Shown here: one piece after another, positions 1-7,690 of the stretch
Layout: every line of letters begins with the position of its first letter
Position numbering within the stretch: the first letter of the stretch is position 1
From: JAQVQN01 sp964557205
GTDB taxonomy: Bacteria > Verrucomicrobiota > Kiritimatiellia > RFP12 > UBA1067
Length of the DNA stretch: 26,742 bases
Direction: 5' to 3'
Assembly: GCA_964557205.1 (NCBI GenBank)
Contig: CAZKZI010000028.1
Location: 1-26,742, forward strand
Program-made: the position numbers and the translations under genes
The notes under the pieces: generated by a model
What the model was told of the DNA's origin: nothing
Database searches by the model: none
The model's input: the letters and a program-made list of their open reading frames with translations, nothing else

Positions 1-151
1 ATTCCCAGGAAAGTTTCCTGAGTTTCGGTGTCGTTTTCATTTGACGCAACAGGACTGCGCGTTGCGTCTCAAACCGACAAGTGGCGTGCAACGATGATGG
101 TTGATGGTGGATGGTTACATTCCGCTCCAACATCTGCGGTTCGCATGGTAG

Positions 152-184
152 GGACGCCTCCCCGAGGCGTCCGCTGTCTTTTTT
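152..184 (+). terminator. Perfect 9-bp hairpin followed by a T-run (terminator or REP-like palindrome)
   Basis: GGACGCCTC at 152-160 and GAGGCGTCC at 164-172 are exact reverse complements around a CCC loop. The plus strand then reads GCTGTC and six T (179-184), the layout of an intrinsic terminator for plus-strand transcription arriving from the left. It starts 16 bases beyond the stop of the minus-strand uup gene, but in that orientation the T-run precedes the hairpin, so it would be a poor uup terminator. A dispersed intergenic palindrome is an equally good reading, and one copy cannot decide. Confidence 0.5.
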
Positions 185-188
185 ACCC

Positions 189-2003
189 TCACCATTGCGG
201 CTTCTTCGTAGCCGCAACAACCCGTTCTTCCAGATGTACCCATCGGGCAAAAGCGCTCTCCAACTCCTGCTCGACCGTAGCCAGACGTGCGCGGGCAGTG
301 GCAAAAGTAGAAGTGTCTTTCTGATATAGCGACACATCACATAAAGCAGCCCGCAACGTCTCGATCTCCTGCTCCAGACGGTGTATGCGCTCCGGCAGCT
401 CAAGCCGCTCGCGCTTTTCGTTGTAACCGAGTCGGCTGTCGCGTCTTTTCGTCCGCACCTTTTGCTCAGCTTGCTCTCGGTTTGCAGCGGCGGCTGAATC
501 TGTCTCCGAGACTGCGGTGCGCTGTAGCAGCCAGTCGGCATACCCACCGGGATACATGCCCACAGTGCCGCCGCCCTCCAGCACGAATGTCCCGGTCACC
601 ACGTTGTCCAGAAAATCCCGGTCATGGCTCACCAGCAGCAGCGTGCCTTGGTATCCGGTCAACTGTTCCTCCAACAGCTCAAGGGTCTCGACATCCAGAT
701 CGTTGGTCGGTTCGTCCATCACCAACAGGTTGCCGGGTTGCATGAACAGCTTGGCCAGCAGCAGACGCGCACGCTCTCCGCCGGAAAGCGCCTTGACCGG
801 CATGCGCGCGCGGTCGGATGTGAACAGGAAGTCCTGCAGGTAACCGTAAACGTGTTTGCGCGTGTCGCCGATAACGATTTCTTCGCGCCCGTCGGACAGA
901 TTGTTGGCCACCGTGTCGTCCAGGTCAAGCTGTCCACGCAACTGGTCGAAGAAAACCAGCTTCACATTCGTCCCGATCCGCACGCTGCCCTCAAGCGGCG
1001 GCAGCATCCCGCATAGAAGTCCGAGCAAAGTGGTCTTGCCCGACCCGTTCGGGCCGATAATCCCGATCCGTTCCCCGCGCAGAATCTTGGCTGACAAGTT
1101 CCGAACCAGAGGCTGGCCGCCGGAATAGGCGAAACTCACATTGTCCAGTTTCAAAACCTGCTCACCCGAACTAGCGCCGGAATTGAGGCGCAGGTTGCTG
1201 ACCCCGGAGGATATACGACGGAGGCTGAACGCTTCGCGAAGCTTGAGCAGTGCCGCCACGCGACCCTCGTTGCGTGTGGTGCGGGCCTTAACTCCGCGTC
1301 TGATCCAGGCCTCCTCCTGGGCCAGTTTTTTGCTCTTGCGTTCCCAGGTCACGGTTTCGTCGTTCAGCAAATCCCGCTTACGCTGCAAGAAAGTGACGAA
1401 ATCGCAGTCCCAGCCCGCCAGACGCCCGCGGTCAAGATCCAGCACCTTGACCGCCACCTTTTTCAGGAAGGCGCGGTCATGGGTCACGAACAGACAGGCG
1501 CAGCGGCTTTTCTTCAGATAGTTCTCAAGCCATTCGATGACGCCAATGTCCAAGTGGTTGGTCGGCTCGTCCAGCAGCAGCACCTGCGGATCAGCAACCA
1601 GGGCGCAGGCGATCATCACCCGGCGACGCATACCGCCGGAAAGACAGTTGAATTGAGTCTCCCCGTCCAACCCCAATTGAGTCAGAAACGGCGCTGCCCC
1701 GGGATGATGCCCGTCCTTAAACTCGGACGGCATGGCCTGTTCTACTATCTCAGCCACCGTGCCCGCAATGCCCCCCGGGACATTCTGCGGCAGATATGAA
1801 ACGCGCAAACCGGGCTGACGCAGTATTTCCCCTGCATCAGGCTGGATCAAGCCGGCTATGGCCTTGAGCAGCGTGGACTTGCCCTCGCCGTTCCGGCCGG
1901 TCACGCAGGCGCGGTCGCCGGGCTCGATCGTGAAGCTCACCTTGTCCAGAACCTCGGGTCCACCGAACCTGACACTGATCTCGCGCAATGATATTAAAGC
2001 CAT
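189..2003 (-). CDS. uup: Uup-type ABC-F family ATPase
   Basis: A soluble protein of 604 aa with two ABC ATPase domains and no membrane segment, as in ABC-F proteins that act on ribosomes or nucleic acids rather than in transport. Domain 1 has Walker A GRNGEGKST (about 36-44), LSGGM (121-125) and LLLDEPTNHLD (142-152). Domain 2 has GPNGSGKTT (317-325), LSGGE (406-410) and MDEPTNDLD (429-437). The linker carries EEAWIRRGVKARTTRNEGRV (230-249), a hallmark of the Uup branch, and a charged coiled-coil-like tail (about 505-595) matches Uup's C-terminal nucleic-acid-binding domain. Known Uup proteins suppress transposon excision and affect ribosome or branched-DNA intermediates. The ATG at 2003 is chosen because MALISLREISVRFG is the normal start of the first ATPase domain; no clear Shine-Dalgarno precedes it. 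It is transcribed divergently from the next gene. Confidence 0.93.
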   Translation of the reverse strand: MALISLREISVRFGGPEVLDKVSFTIEPGDRACVTGRNGEGKSTLLKAIAGLIQPDAGEILRQPGLRVSYLPQNVPGGIAGTVAEIVEQAMPSEFKDGHHPGAAPFLTQLGLDGETQFNCLSGGMRRRVMIACALVADPQVLLLDEPTNHLDIGVIEWLENYLKKSRCACLFVTHDRAFLKKVAVKVLDLDRGRLAGWDCDFVTFLQRKRDLLNDETVTWERKSKKLAQEEAWIRRGVKARTTRNEGRVAALLKLREAFSLRRISSGVSNLRLNSGASSGEQVLKLDNVSFAYSGGQPLVRNLSAKILRGERIGIIGPNGSGKTTLLGLLCGMLPPLEGSVRIGTNVKLVFFDQLRGQLDLDDTVANNLSDGREEIVIGDTRKHVYGYLQDFLFTSDRARMPVKALSGGERARLLLAKLFMQPGNLLVMDEPTNDLDVETLELLEEQLTGYQGTLLLVSHDRDFLDNVVTGTFVLEGGGTVGMYPGGYADWLLQRTAVSETDSAAAANREQAEQKVRTKRRDSRLGYNEKRERLELPERIHRLEQEIETLRAALCDVSLYQKDTSTFATARARLATVEQELESAFARWVHLEERVVAATKKPQW

Positions 2004-2189
2004 AAAAAAACCGTCGATGTTGCAAACAAGCGCGGTAGTTTAACGTACCTCAGGCAATCCGCAAAGGCGTAAAACCGCGCTTTTTAACAAAAACCGCCAC
2101 AATGATGCAAGAGGTTCACCAAATAACCTGTACTTTAGTTCAACACTTGAGCCCACACTCAGTCATTCCGTTTGACCGGTGGCGCGGCA

Positions 2190-3230
2190 ATGCGCTATCT
2201 TATAAATATGAATACCTTAAATAAATCCGAAGTCTTCCCCCGCGTGGGCAGGATGGAACAGCTTGCCTCAATCCGTCGCCTCATGTACGAAGACGGCAAG
2301 GGACGCGGCATGCGCGTACTTGATTTCAAAAACGGCAGCGGACTCGCTTTCAGCGTTTTGCCGGATCGCGGCATGGACATCGCGCAGGCATCTTACAAAG
2401 GTGTCGGCTTGGCATGGCTCTCATGCAACGCCGACGTCGCGCCGCACTTCCACGAACCGGGCGGTATCGAGTGGCTGCGCACTTGGGGCGGCGGCCTACT
2501 GACCGGTTGCGGCCTCTCCAATGTCGGCGGCCCCAATGATTGTAACGGGGAAAAACACGGCTTGCACGGGCGTATCAGCCATATCCCGGCCGAAGAGGTC
2601 AACACAACCGCGGCATGGTCCGAGGACGGTTCGAAATACTTGATGACCGCCTGCGGACGCGTACGCCACAGCAGAGTCTTTGGCGAGAAGCTGGTGTGCG
2701 CACGTAAAATCTCTACCGCGCTGAACGACAACTCCATCACTGTATGCGATACCATCGAGAATCAGGGATACTTGCCGGCACCATTCATGTTGCTGTATCA
2801 CATCAACCTCGGTTGGCCTCTGCTCGATGATGGCACGACGCTGGAAGCGCCTGAACACAAGATCACGCCCCAATCCGAGCACGCGGCTGCCGGTCTCGCC
2901 GACTGGAATAAAGCGTCTGCGCCAATGGCAGGATTCGCCGAACAGGTTTTTTACCACGATCTGCCTGCTGGCAAATCGGGACTGGCCTCAATGCTGGTGG
3001 TGAACAAACACCTGAATCTGGAGCTTGAAGTGGCTTATCGTGTGGCGGAGCTGCCATATCTTATCCAGTGGAAAATGATGGGTCAGGGCGAGTATGTGAT
3101 GGGGCTTGAGCCAGCCAACTGTTATCCCGAAGGACAGGCACGTGTAAGCGAGCGCGGTCTTCTGCGGCAACTCGCGCCGGGCGAGAAAACCGAGACTTTC
3201 CTGCGGTTTACGATCCGTCCCGCAAAATGA
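2190..3230 (+). CDS. DUF4432 family aldose 1-epimerase-like protein
   Basis: About 346 aa, resembling the DUF4432 branch of the galactose-mutarotase-like fold: a motif near VLPDRGMDIAQA, followed by a GGLLTGCGLSNVGGP region, EKHGLHGRIS, and a C-terminal LEPANCYPEGQA. Such proteins bind sugars and are presumed to epimerise or isomerise them; no specific substrate can be read here. There is no signal peptide, so it is probably cytoplasmic. The start is uncertain. The ATG at 2190 has a GGTGG seven bases upstream, while the ATG at 2208 lies about 6 nt beyond a possible -10 (TATCTT, 2196-2201) and could be leaderless. The next gene follows after 31 bases on the same strand, so the two may be co-transcribed. 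Confidence 0.8.
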   Translation: MRYLINMNTLNKSEVFPRVGRMEQLASIRRLMYEDGKGRGMRVLDFKNGSGLAFSVLPDRGMDIAQASYKGVGLAWLSCNADVAPHFHEPGGIEWLRTWGGGLLTGCGLSNVGGPNDCNGEKHGLHGRISHIPAEEVNTTAAWSEDGSKYLMTACGRVRHSRVFGEKLVCARKISTALNDNSITVCDTIENQGYLPAPFMLLYHINLGWPLLDDGTTLEAPEHKITPQSEHAAAGLADWNKASAPMAGFAEQVFYHDLPAGKSGLASMLVVNKHLNLELEVAYRVAELPYLIQWKMMGQGEYVMGLEPANCYPEGQARVSERGLLRQLAPGEKTETFLRFTIRPAK

Positions 3231-3261
3231 GCCCGCTCTCATAACCCGTCCCCGTCAAAAA

Positions 3262-4980
3262 ATGTTCTTGCCCTGCACACCCGATGAGATCGAAAGGTTG
3301 GGATGGGACGCGCCTGACATCATTCTGGTATCCGGCGATGCCTACATCGACTCGCCCTTCTCTGGTGTTGCTGTGATAGGCAGAGTGCTGACTGCCGCCG
3401 GATTCCGCGTGGCAATCATTCCGCAGCCTGCGGTCGACACGCATACGGACATTAAACGCCTGGGGCAACCACGCCTCTTCTGGGGCATATCCGGCGGGTG
3501 TGTCGACTCGATGGTCGCCAACCGCACCGCCAATGGCAAGAAACGCATGCGGGACGACTTTACTCCCGGCGGTTTGAACAACGCACGTCCGGATCGCGCG
3601 GTAATCGCTTACTGCAACCTGATTAGAACAGCCTTCAAGCCATGCAAACCTTTAGTGATCGGCGGCATTGAAGCCAGCCTGCGGCGCATAGCCCATTACG
3701 ATTATTGGACTGACTCGGTCCGGCGGCCGCTGCTATTTGACGCCAAGGCCGACATTTTAGTCTATGGAATGGCGGAACACACGATAACGGGAGTCGCGCG
3801 CGCATTGCGCGACGGACACGATTGGCGCGCATTGCGCGGCCTTTGCTATGCCCGTCCAGCCGTCAACAGCGACTCTCCTGACTCCGCCTTGATTCTACCG
3901 GATTACAAAGCTGTTTCATCCCGCACCCCGCAGAGCTTTGAAGCGTTCATTGAAATGTTCCGTATCTTTTCAGCCAACCAGTCTCCGTATACCGCACAGA
4001 AGTTGCTGCAGCAGATAGACACCCGTGTGCTCGTACACAACCCGCCGGCCTACCCGCTTTCCGTCGCAGAGCTTGACGCGGTGCATGAACTGCCCTACAT
4101 GCTCGACGCACATCCATTGCATACCCGGCAAGGGAAAGTCCGCGCTCTGGACACGATCCGTTTTTCGATAACCACCCACCGCGGCTGTTATGGGGAATGC
4201 AACTTCTGTTCGATTTCAATGCACCAGGGCCGCATCGTGGTCAGCCGCAGCGAGGCATCTGTCTTGTCCGAGGCCAAACGGATCACCCGCCACCCGGAAT
4301 TCAACGGCATAATCCAGGATGTCGGCGGGCCGACCGCCAACATGTACGGGTTTGCATGCCCGCGCATGACAAAAACCGGCGGGTGTCCAGAGCATCGCTG
4401 CCTCTTTCCCGAGTGCTGCCCTTCGCTCAAGCCCGATCACAACGCTCAGATTAACCTGCTTGGCCGACTCCGCCATCTGCCAGGAGTCCGAAAAGTCTTC
4501 GTAGCTTCCGGCATACGTCCCGACCTGATCGCCGCTGACCATAAACACGGGGAGAAGTACATCGAAACGATTGTCACCCACCATGTTTCCGGTCAGATAA
4601 AACTCGCTCCTGAACACTGTTCTCAAAGGGTGCTCGAAGCTATGGGCAAACCGGGGACCGACTCGTTGCTCAAATTCAAGGCAGCTTTCGACGAGCTTAA
4701 CCGCAGGCATGGCCTTAAGCAGTTCATGACCTACTACTTTATCGCAGCGCATCCGGGATGTACCGAAAGCGACATGCGCAAGCTCAAGAGTTTCGCAATG
4801 AACACCTTGCATCTCACGCCCGAACAGGTTCAAGTGTTCACTCCCACCCCTTCCACTTGGTCAACCGCCATGTACTATACGGGCACAGACCCTTTCACAG
4901 GCAAACCCATACACGTGACGCGCGGACTGCGTGAGAAACAGATGCAGAAAGAGATTGTCACCGGCGGCGCAAAGCGCTGA
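3262..4980 (+). CDS. ygiQ: YgiQ family (UPF0313) radical SAM protein
   Basis: A 572-aa protein that opens MFLPCTPDEIERLGWDAPDI, the characteristic start of YgiQ proteins, followed by a GDAYIDSPFSGVAVIGRVL segment and GGIEASLRRIAHYDYW. The radical SAM cluster motif CYGECNFC places the three [4Fe-4S] ligands at Cys309, Cys313 and Cys316, preceded by TTHRG. Later HVSGQIKLAPEH and FMTYYFIAAHPGC are also typical of the family. Length is close to other YgiQ proteins with a short C-terminus. The reaction is unknown for the family; S-adenosylmethionine cleavage is inferred from the motif. It shares a strand with the DUF4432 gene before it and the YkgJ-like gene after it, the latter beginning 49 bases downstream. 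No strong Shine-Dalgarno is seen before the ATG. Confidence 0.93.
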   Translation: MFLPCTPDEIERLGWDAPDIILVSGDAYIDSPFSGVAVIGRVLTAAGFRVAIIPQPAVDTHTDIKRLGQPRLFWGISGGCVDSMVANRTANGKKRMRDDFTPGGLNNARPDRAVIAYCNLIRTAFKPCKPLVIGGIEASLRRIAHYDYWTDSVRRPLLFDAKADILVYGMAEHTITGVARALRDGHDWRALRGLCYARPAVNSDSPDSALILPDYKAVSSRTPQSFEAFIEMFRIFSANQSPYTAQKLLQQIDTRVLVHNPPAYPLSVAELDAVHELPYMLDAHPLHTRQGKVRALDTIRFSITTHRGCYGECNFCSISMHQGRIVVSRSEASVLSEAKRITRHPEFNGIIQDVGGPTANMYGFACPRMTKTGGCPEHRCLFPECCPSLKPDHNAQINLLGRLRHLPGVRKVFVASGIRPDLIAADHKHGEKYIETIVTHHVSGQIKLAPEHCSQRVLEAMGKPGTDSLLKFKAAFDELNRRHGLKQFMTYYFIAAHPGCTESDMRKLKSFAMNTLHLTPEQVQVFTPTPSTWSTAMYYTGTDPFTGKPIHVTRGLREKQMQKEIVTGGAKR

Positions 4981-5029
4981 GCGCATGCCGCTGTCATCTT
5001 GCCGTGTAAATGCTTAGGGCTGAAAATTT

Positions 5030-5395
5030 ATGGCTGAAAATAAAAAGCTGAGGGTCACCCCCGCCTCCTTCACCTGCCACCGTTGTGGCGCCTGCTGCCG
5101 GGTGCCGGGTTATGTGGCACTTGCGGACGGCGAAGCGGAAGCGATCGCCGTTTTTTTAGGCATCGACATTTATGATTTTACAGACAAATACACACGCTTC
5201 ACGTTTAACCGCAAATCGCTTTCGCTGACCGAAGGGCCTGACGGCCAGTGCATATTCTTGCTGGATGACAACACCTGCCGCATTCAGTCTGTTAAGCCCG
5301 CGCAGTGCCGTAATTTCCCTTTTTTGTGGAGAAGCAAACAGATTGAGCAGTGTTGCCCCGCTCTAAACAACAACGGCAAAGAAGGTATTATTTAG
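5030..5395 (+). CDS. YkgJ family cysteine cluster protein
   Basis: A small protein (121 aa) with the CxxCxxCC pattern of the YkgJ/UPF0153 family: Cys16, Cys19, Cys22 and Cys23 in FTCHRCGACCR, then Cys74, Cys83, Cys93 (QCRNFPF) and a Cys108-Cys109 pair. These residues are expected to hold a metal, zinc or an iron-sulfur cluster; the function of the family is not established. The end of the protein, with NFPF and a final CC, matches usual family length. It starts at the ATG after TTTATGGCTG; upstream TAGGG is a weak ribosome site. The neighbour to the left is a radical SAM gene, so a role linked to metal or iron-sulfur chemistry is possible, but that is inference. Confidence 0.85.
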   Translation: MAENKKLRVTPASFTCHRCGACCRVPGYVALADGEAEAIAVFLGIDIYDFTDKYTRFTFNRKSLSLTEGPDGQCIFLLDDNTCRIQSVKPAQCRNFPFLWRSKQIEQCCPALNNNGKEGII

Positions 5396-5576
5396 AGCAC
5401 GGCCCTGTATGCGTCAAAGAGCTCACAGGCGTTCCCTGACTCTTTGAGCGGGCTCTGCCGCGTGGGCAGTCCCAGCGTCCAGCTCACCGCATGCCCAGAA
5501 CTGTTCATTTTTGGCGTGTCAATTGTGAGGGAAAAACTTATCATCTGGCCATTCCTTGAACGGAGCGGTTGCGATT

Positions 5577-6503
5577 ATGAAAATAGGCGGTAAAGCTGAG
5601 AAGGCCATTAAGGTGACCTTGGACGGTATGATCGTAAATGTCGTGCTGTTGGCGGTGAAGCTGGCGGCAGGGATTTTCGGCCATAGCCAGGCCATGGTGG
5701 CGGACGCTTTGCACACATTGTCCGACTTCGCGAGTGACATCGCGGTTGTGGTGGGCATAAAATTAGCGCAAAAGCCTCGTGATGCGGATCACGCTTACGG
5801 TCACGGCAAATACGAGGTTTTGGCGGCGGCTGTGGTCGGCATTATACTGTTATGGATCGGGCTGCAGATCGGGAAAAACGCAGTTCATACGTTATTCGAT
5901 GCGGCTAAAGGTGCAGAGTTGCCGCCGCCCTCGCCGGTAGCTTTCTGGGCGGCGCTGGTTTCGATATTGTTTAAGGAGGCGCTATTTTGGCGGACTCTAA
6001 GGGTTGGGCGTGCGACGAGGAACGATTCGGTCATAGCTAACGCATGGCACCATCGGTCTGACGCCATGTCATCTGTGGCGACGGCTATGGGTGTTGGCGC
6101 GGCGGTTTTTTTAGGGGACGAATGGGCTTTGATGGATCCTGTAGCTGCGATCATGGTCTGTTTTCTTTTGCTCAAGGTAGCGGTCGGCATCATTAAAGAG
6201 CAGGTGGGTAGTTTAACAGAGCGGTCGCTTTCGTCCGCGACGCACTATGAGATCATTAAGATAGCGGAGAAATTCACAAGTTTGCGCGGATTTCACAATC
6301 TGCGCACGCGTGCGGTGGGCAGGACTGTGGTGATTGACCTGCATGTGATGACTGATCCGGACATGCGAGTGGCAGACGCGCACGAAATCGTGTCGGCGCT
6401 TGAGGAAGAGTTACGGGAACGCTTCGGCAGGGATACGATCGCCAACATTCATATCGAGCCGCTTGCGGAAGGCAGCGGCAAAATTGAATCGCACTCGGGC
6501 TGA
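5577..6503 (+). CDS. Cation diffusion facilitator (CDF) family metal exporter
   Basis: About 308 aa. An N-terminal half with roughly six hydrophobic segments is followed by a soluble C-terminal ferredoxin-like domain (about 215-300). Predicted metal-site residues are visible: in the second membrane segment VADALHTLSD (His46 and Asp50) and in the fifth NAWHHRSDAMSS (His158 and Asp162). The HAYGHGKYEVLA loop is the common CDF signature. The family exchanges Zn, Fe, Mn, Co or Cd for protons across the inner membrane; the actual metal cannot be told from the sequence. The ATG at 5577 is preferred over the TTG at 5556 because GGAG lies 11 bases before it and MKIGGKAEKA is a normal cytoplasmic start. 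The sppA-like gene follows after 67 bases. Confidence 0.9.
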   Translation: MKIGGKAEKAIKVTLDGMIVNVVLLAVKLAAGIFGHSQAMVADALHTLSDFASDIAVVVGIKLAQKPRDADHAYGHGKYEVLAAAVVGIILLWIGLQIGKNAVHTLFDAAKGAELPPPSPVAFWAALVSILFKEALFWRTLRVGRATRNDSVIANAWHHRSDAMSSVATAMGVGAAVFLGDEWALMDPVAAIMVCFLLLKVAVGIIKEQVGSLTERSLSSATHYEIIKIAEKFTSLRGFHNLRTRAVGRTVVIDLHVMTDPDMRVADAHEIVSALEEELRERFGRDTIANIHIEPLAEGSGKIESHSG

Positions 6504-6508
6504 ATGGG

Positions 6509-6538
6509 TTGGCCTGCGTGGGGTATATATGTTATCAT
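6509..6538 (+). promoter_or_regulatory. Possible sigma70-type promoter for the S49 protease gene
   Basis: TTGGCC (6509-6514) and TATCAT (6533-6538) are separated by 18 bases, inside the short gap between the CDF gene and the protease gene. The boxes match consensus only in part. The protease start at 6571 is preceded by GGGGAAG at normal distance. Confidence 0.35.
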
Positions 6539-6570
6539 ACGCAAACAAAGTCTAGAAATCAGGGGAAGTT

Positions 6571-7626
6571 ATGTCAGAGAATTTTGAAAAAACTAAGACA
6601 GGTCGGGGTTGCGGATTCGGCTGCGCTTTGATTCTGGGGCTGTTGATCGGCATCGGGCTATTGTTCGTGGCTGTTTTGGTGGGAGGTTTCAAGGCCATGA
6701 ACCTGCCGCAGGACAAAGCTGTAGCGGGGCTGTTCAGTAAAAAGCATAGGGTCGGTGATGTCGGCGAGGACGAGGCACCGTACATGGTGGAGAAGTGGTC
6801 TTACGGAGCCGGCACAATCAAGGTGGTCCGGGTGCCGGTCTCGGGCATGATCATGCTGGGCGAGTCTTCCTGGTATATGGGCAACGCCAACACGGCTTTG
6901 CGCTCGATACGCCGGGCCACGCACGACCCTGATGTCATGGGACTGATTTTGGAGATCAACAGCGGCGGGGGCGGGATCACTGACAGCGACATAATTTACA
7001 AGGCATTGCTGGATTTCAAAGCCAAGCAGGCAGGGCGCGTGGTGGTGACGATAATGGGGGATGTGGCGGCTTCAGGGGCTTATTACATAGCGCTGGCTTC
7101 TGACCACATACTGGCGCACCCGACCACGATAACCGGATCCATCGGCGTGATCATGCAGTCGTACAACATCAAGGAGCTGGCGCAGAAGCTGGGCATTCAC
7201 GACGTGACCATCAAGTCAGGGGCCAACAAGGACATGCTCAATCCCTTCCATGATGTGAAGCCAGAGCAGACCGAGATGCTGCAGGCGCTGATTTCAGCCA
7301 TGCACGACCGGTTTGTGACGCTGGTTGCGCAGAACCGCGGTTTGGAAAAGTCGGCTGTGGTGCCTTTGGCCGACGGGCGCGTGTTTATGGCGGATGAAGC
7401 GGTGCGCTGCAAGCTGATCGACGGCATAGGCTATAACGAGGATGCGCGGCGTAAAATGGCCGAGCTACTGAAAACCGACGCGGTTAAGGTTTACAGGTAT
7501 GACGAGCAGGTCACACTGATGGATCTTTTCTCTCCCCGCCCCGGCATAGGCGTGCATCTTGACATTGACAGGTTAAGGCGTGATTCGGCAGGGGGAGTGA
7601 AACTTTTGTATCGCTGGGAAGGGTAG
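6571..7626 (+). CDS. sppA: S49 family membrane serine protease (SppA-like signal peptide peptidase)
   Basis: A 351-aa protein with one N-terminal membrane segment (about 18-38) after a short Gly- and Cys-containing cytoplasmic tail, and then an S49 protease domain outside the membrane. The nucleophile is Ser168 in GDVAASGAYYIA and the general base Lys220 in KSGANKDML. The 52-residue spacing between them equals that of Bacillus subtilis SppA (Ser147 and Lys199), so this is the single-domain form of the family. The LILEINSGGGG motif (about 126-135) is the substrate-binding strand of the fold. These enzymes cut signal peptide remnants and membrane proteins. The ATG at 6571 has a good ribosome site GGGGAAG. 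The gene precedes murCB by 64 bases on the same strand, so it may belong to the division-gene transcript. Confidence 0.92.
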   Translation: MSENFEKTKTGRGCGFGCALILGLLIGIGLLFVAVLVGGFKAMNLPQDKAVAGLFSKKHRVGDVGEDEAPYMVEKWSYGAGTIKVVRVPVSGMIMLGESSWYMGNANTALRSIRRATHDPDVMGLILEINSGGGGITDSDIIYKALLDFKAKQAGRVVVTIMGDVAASGAYYIALASDHILAHPTTITGSIGVIMQSYNIKELAQKLGIHDVTIKSGANKDMLNPFHDVKPEQTEMLQALISAMHDRFVTLVAQNRGLEKSAVVPLADGRVFMADEAVRCKLIDGIGYNEDARRKMAELLKTDAVKVYRYDEQVTLMDLFSPRPGIGVHLDIDRLRRDSAGGVKLLYRWEG

Positions 7627-7690
7627 CCCGCGCAGCCGTGCTGAGTGATTGACCGGGTGGTGCGGCCGACTTATCGGCGGAATAGGCAAA

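Noticed and set aside
6..20. 15-base palindrome at the left edge
   Set aside because: Seven pairs around one base, A/T-rich centre, no context; too little to interpret.
28..324. Open frame of 98 aa on the plus strand at the left edge
   Set aside because: It overlaps the 3' end of uup and has no family features or ribosome site; treated as a shadow.
5414..5447. Inverted repeat TCAAAGAG with CTCTTTGA and 18-base loop after the YkgJ gene
   Set aside because: No T-run follows and the loop is long, so it is not a good terminator; left out of the features.
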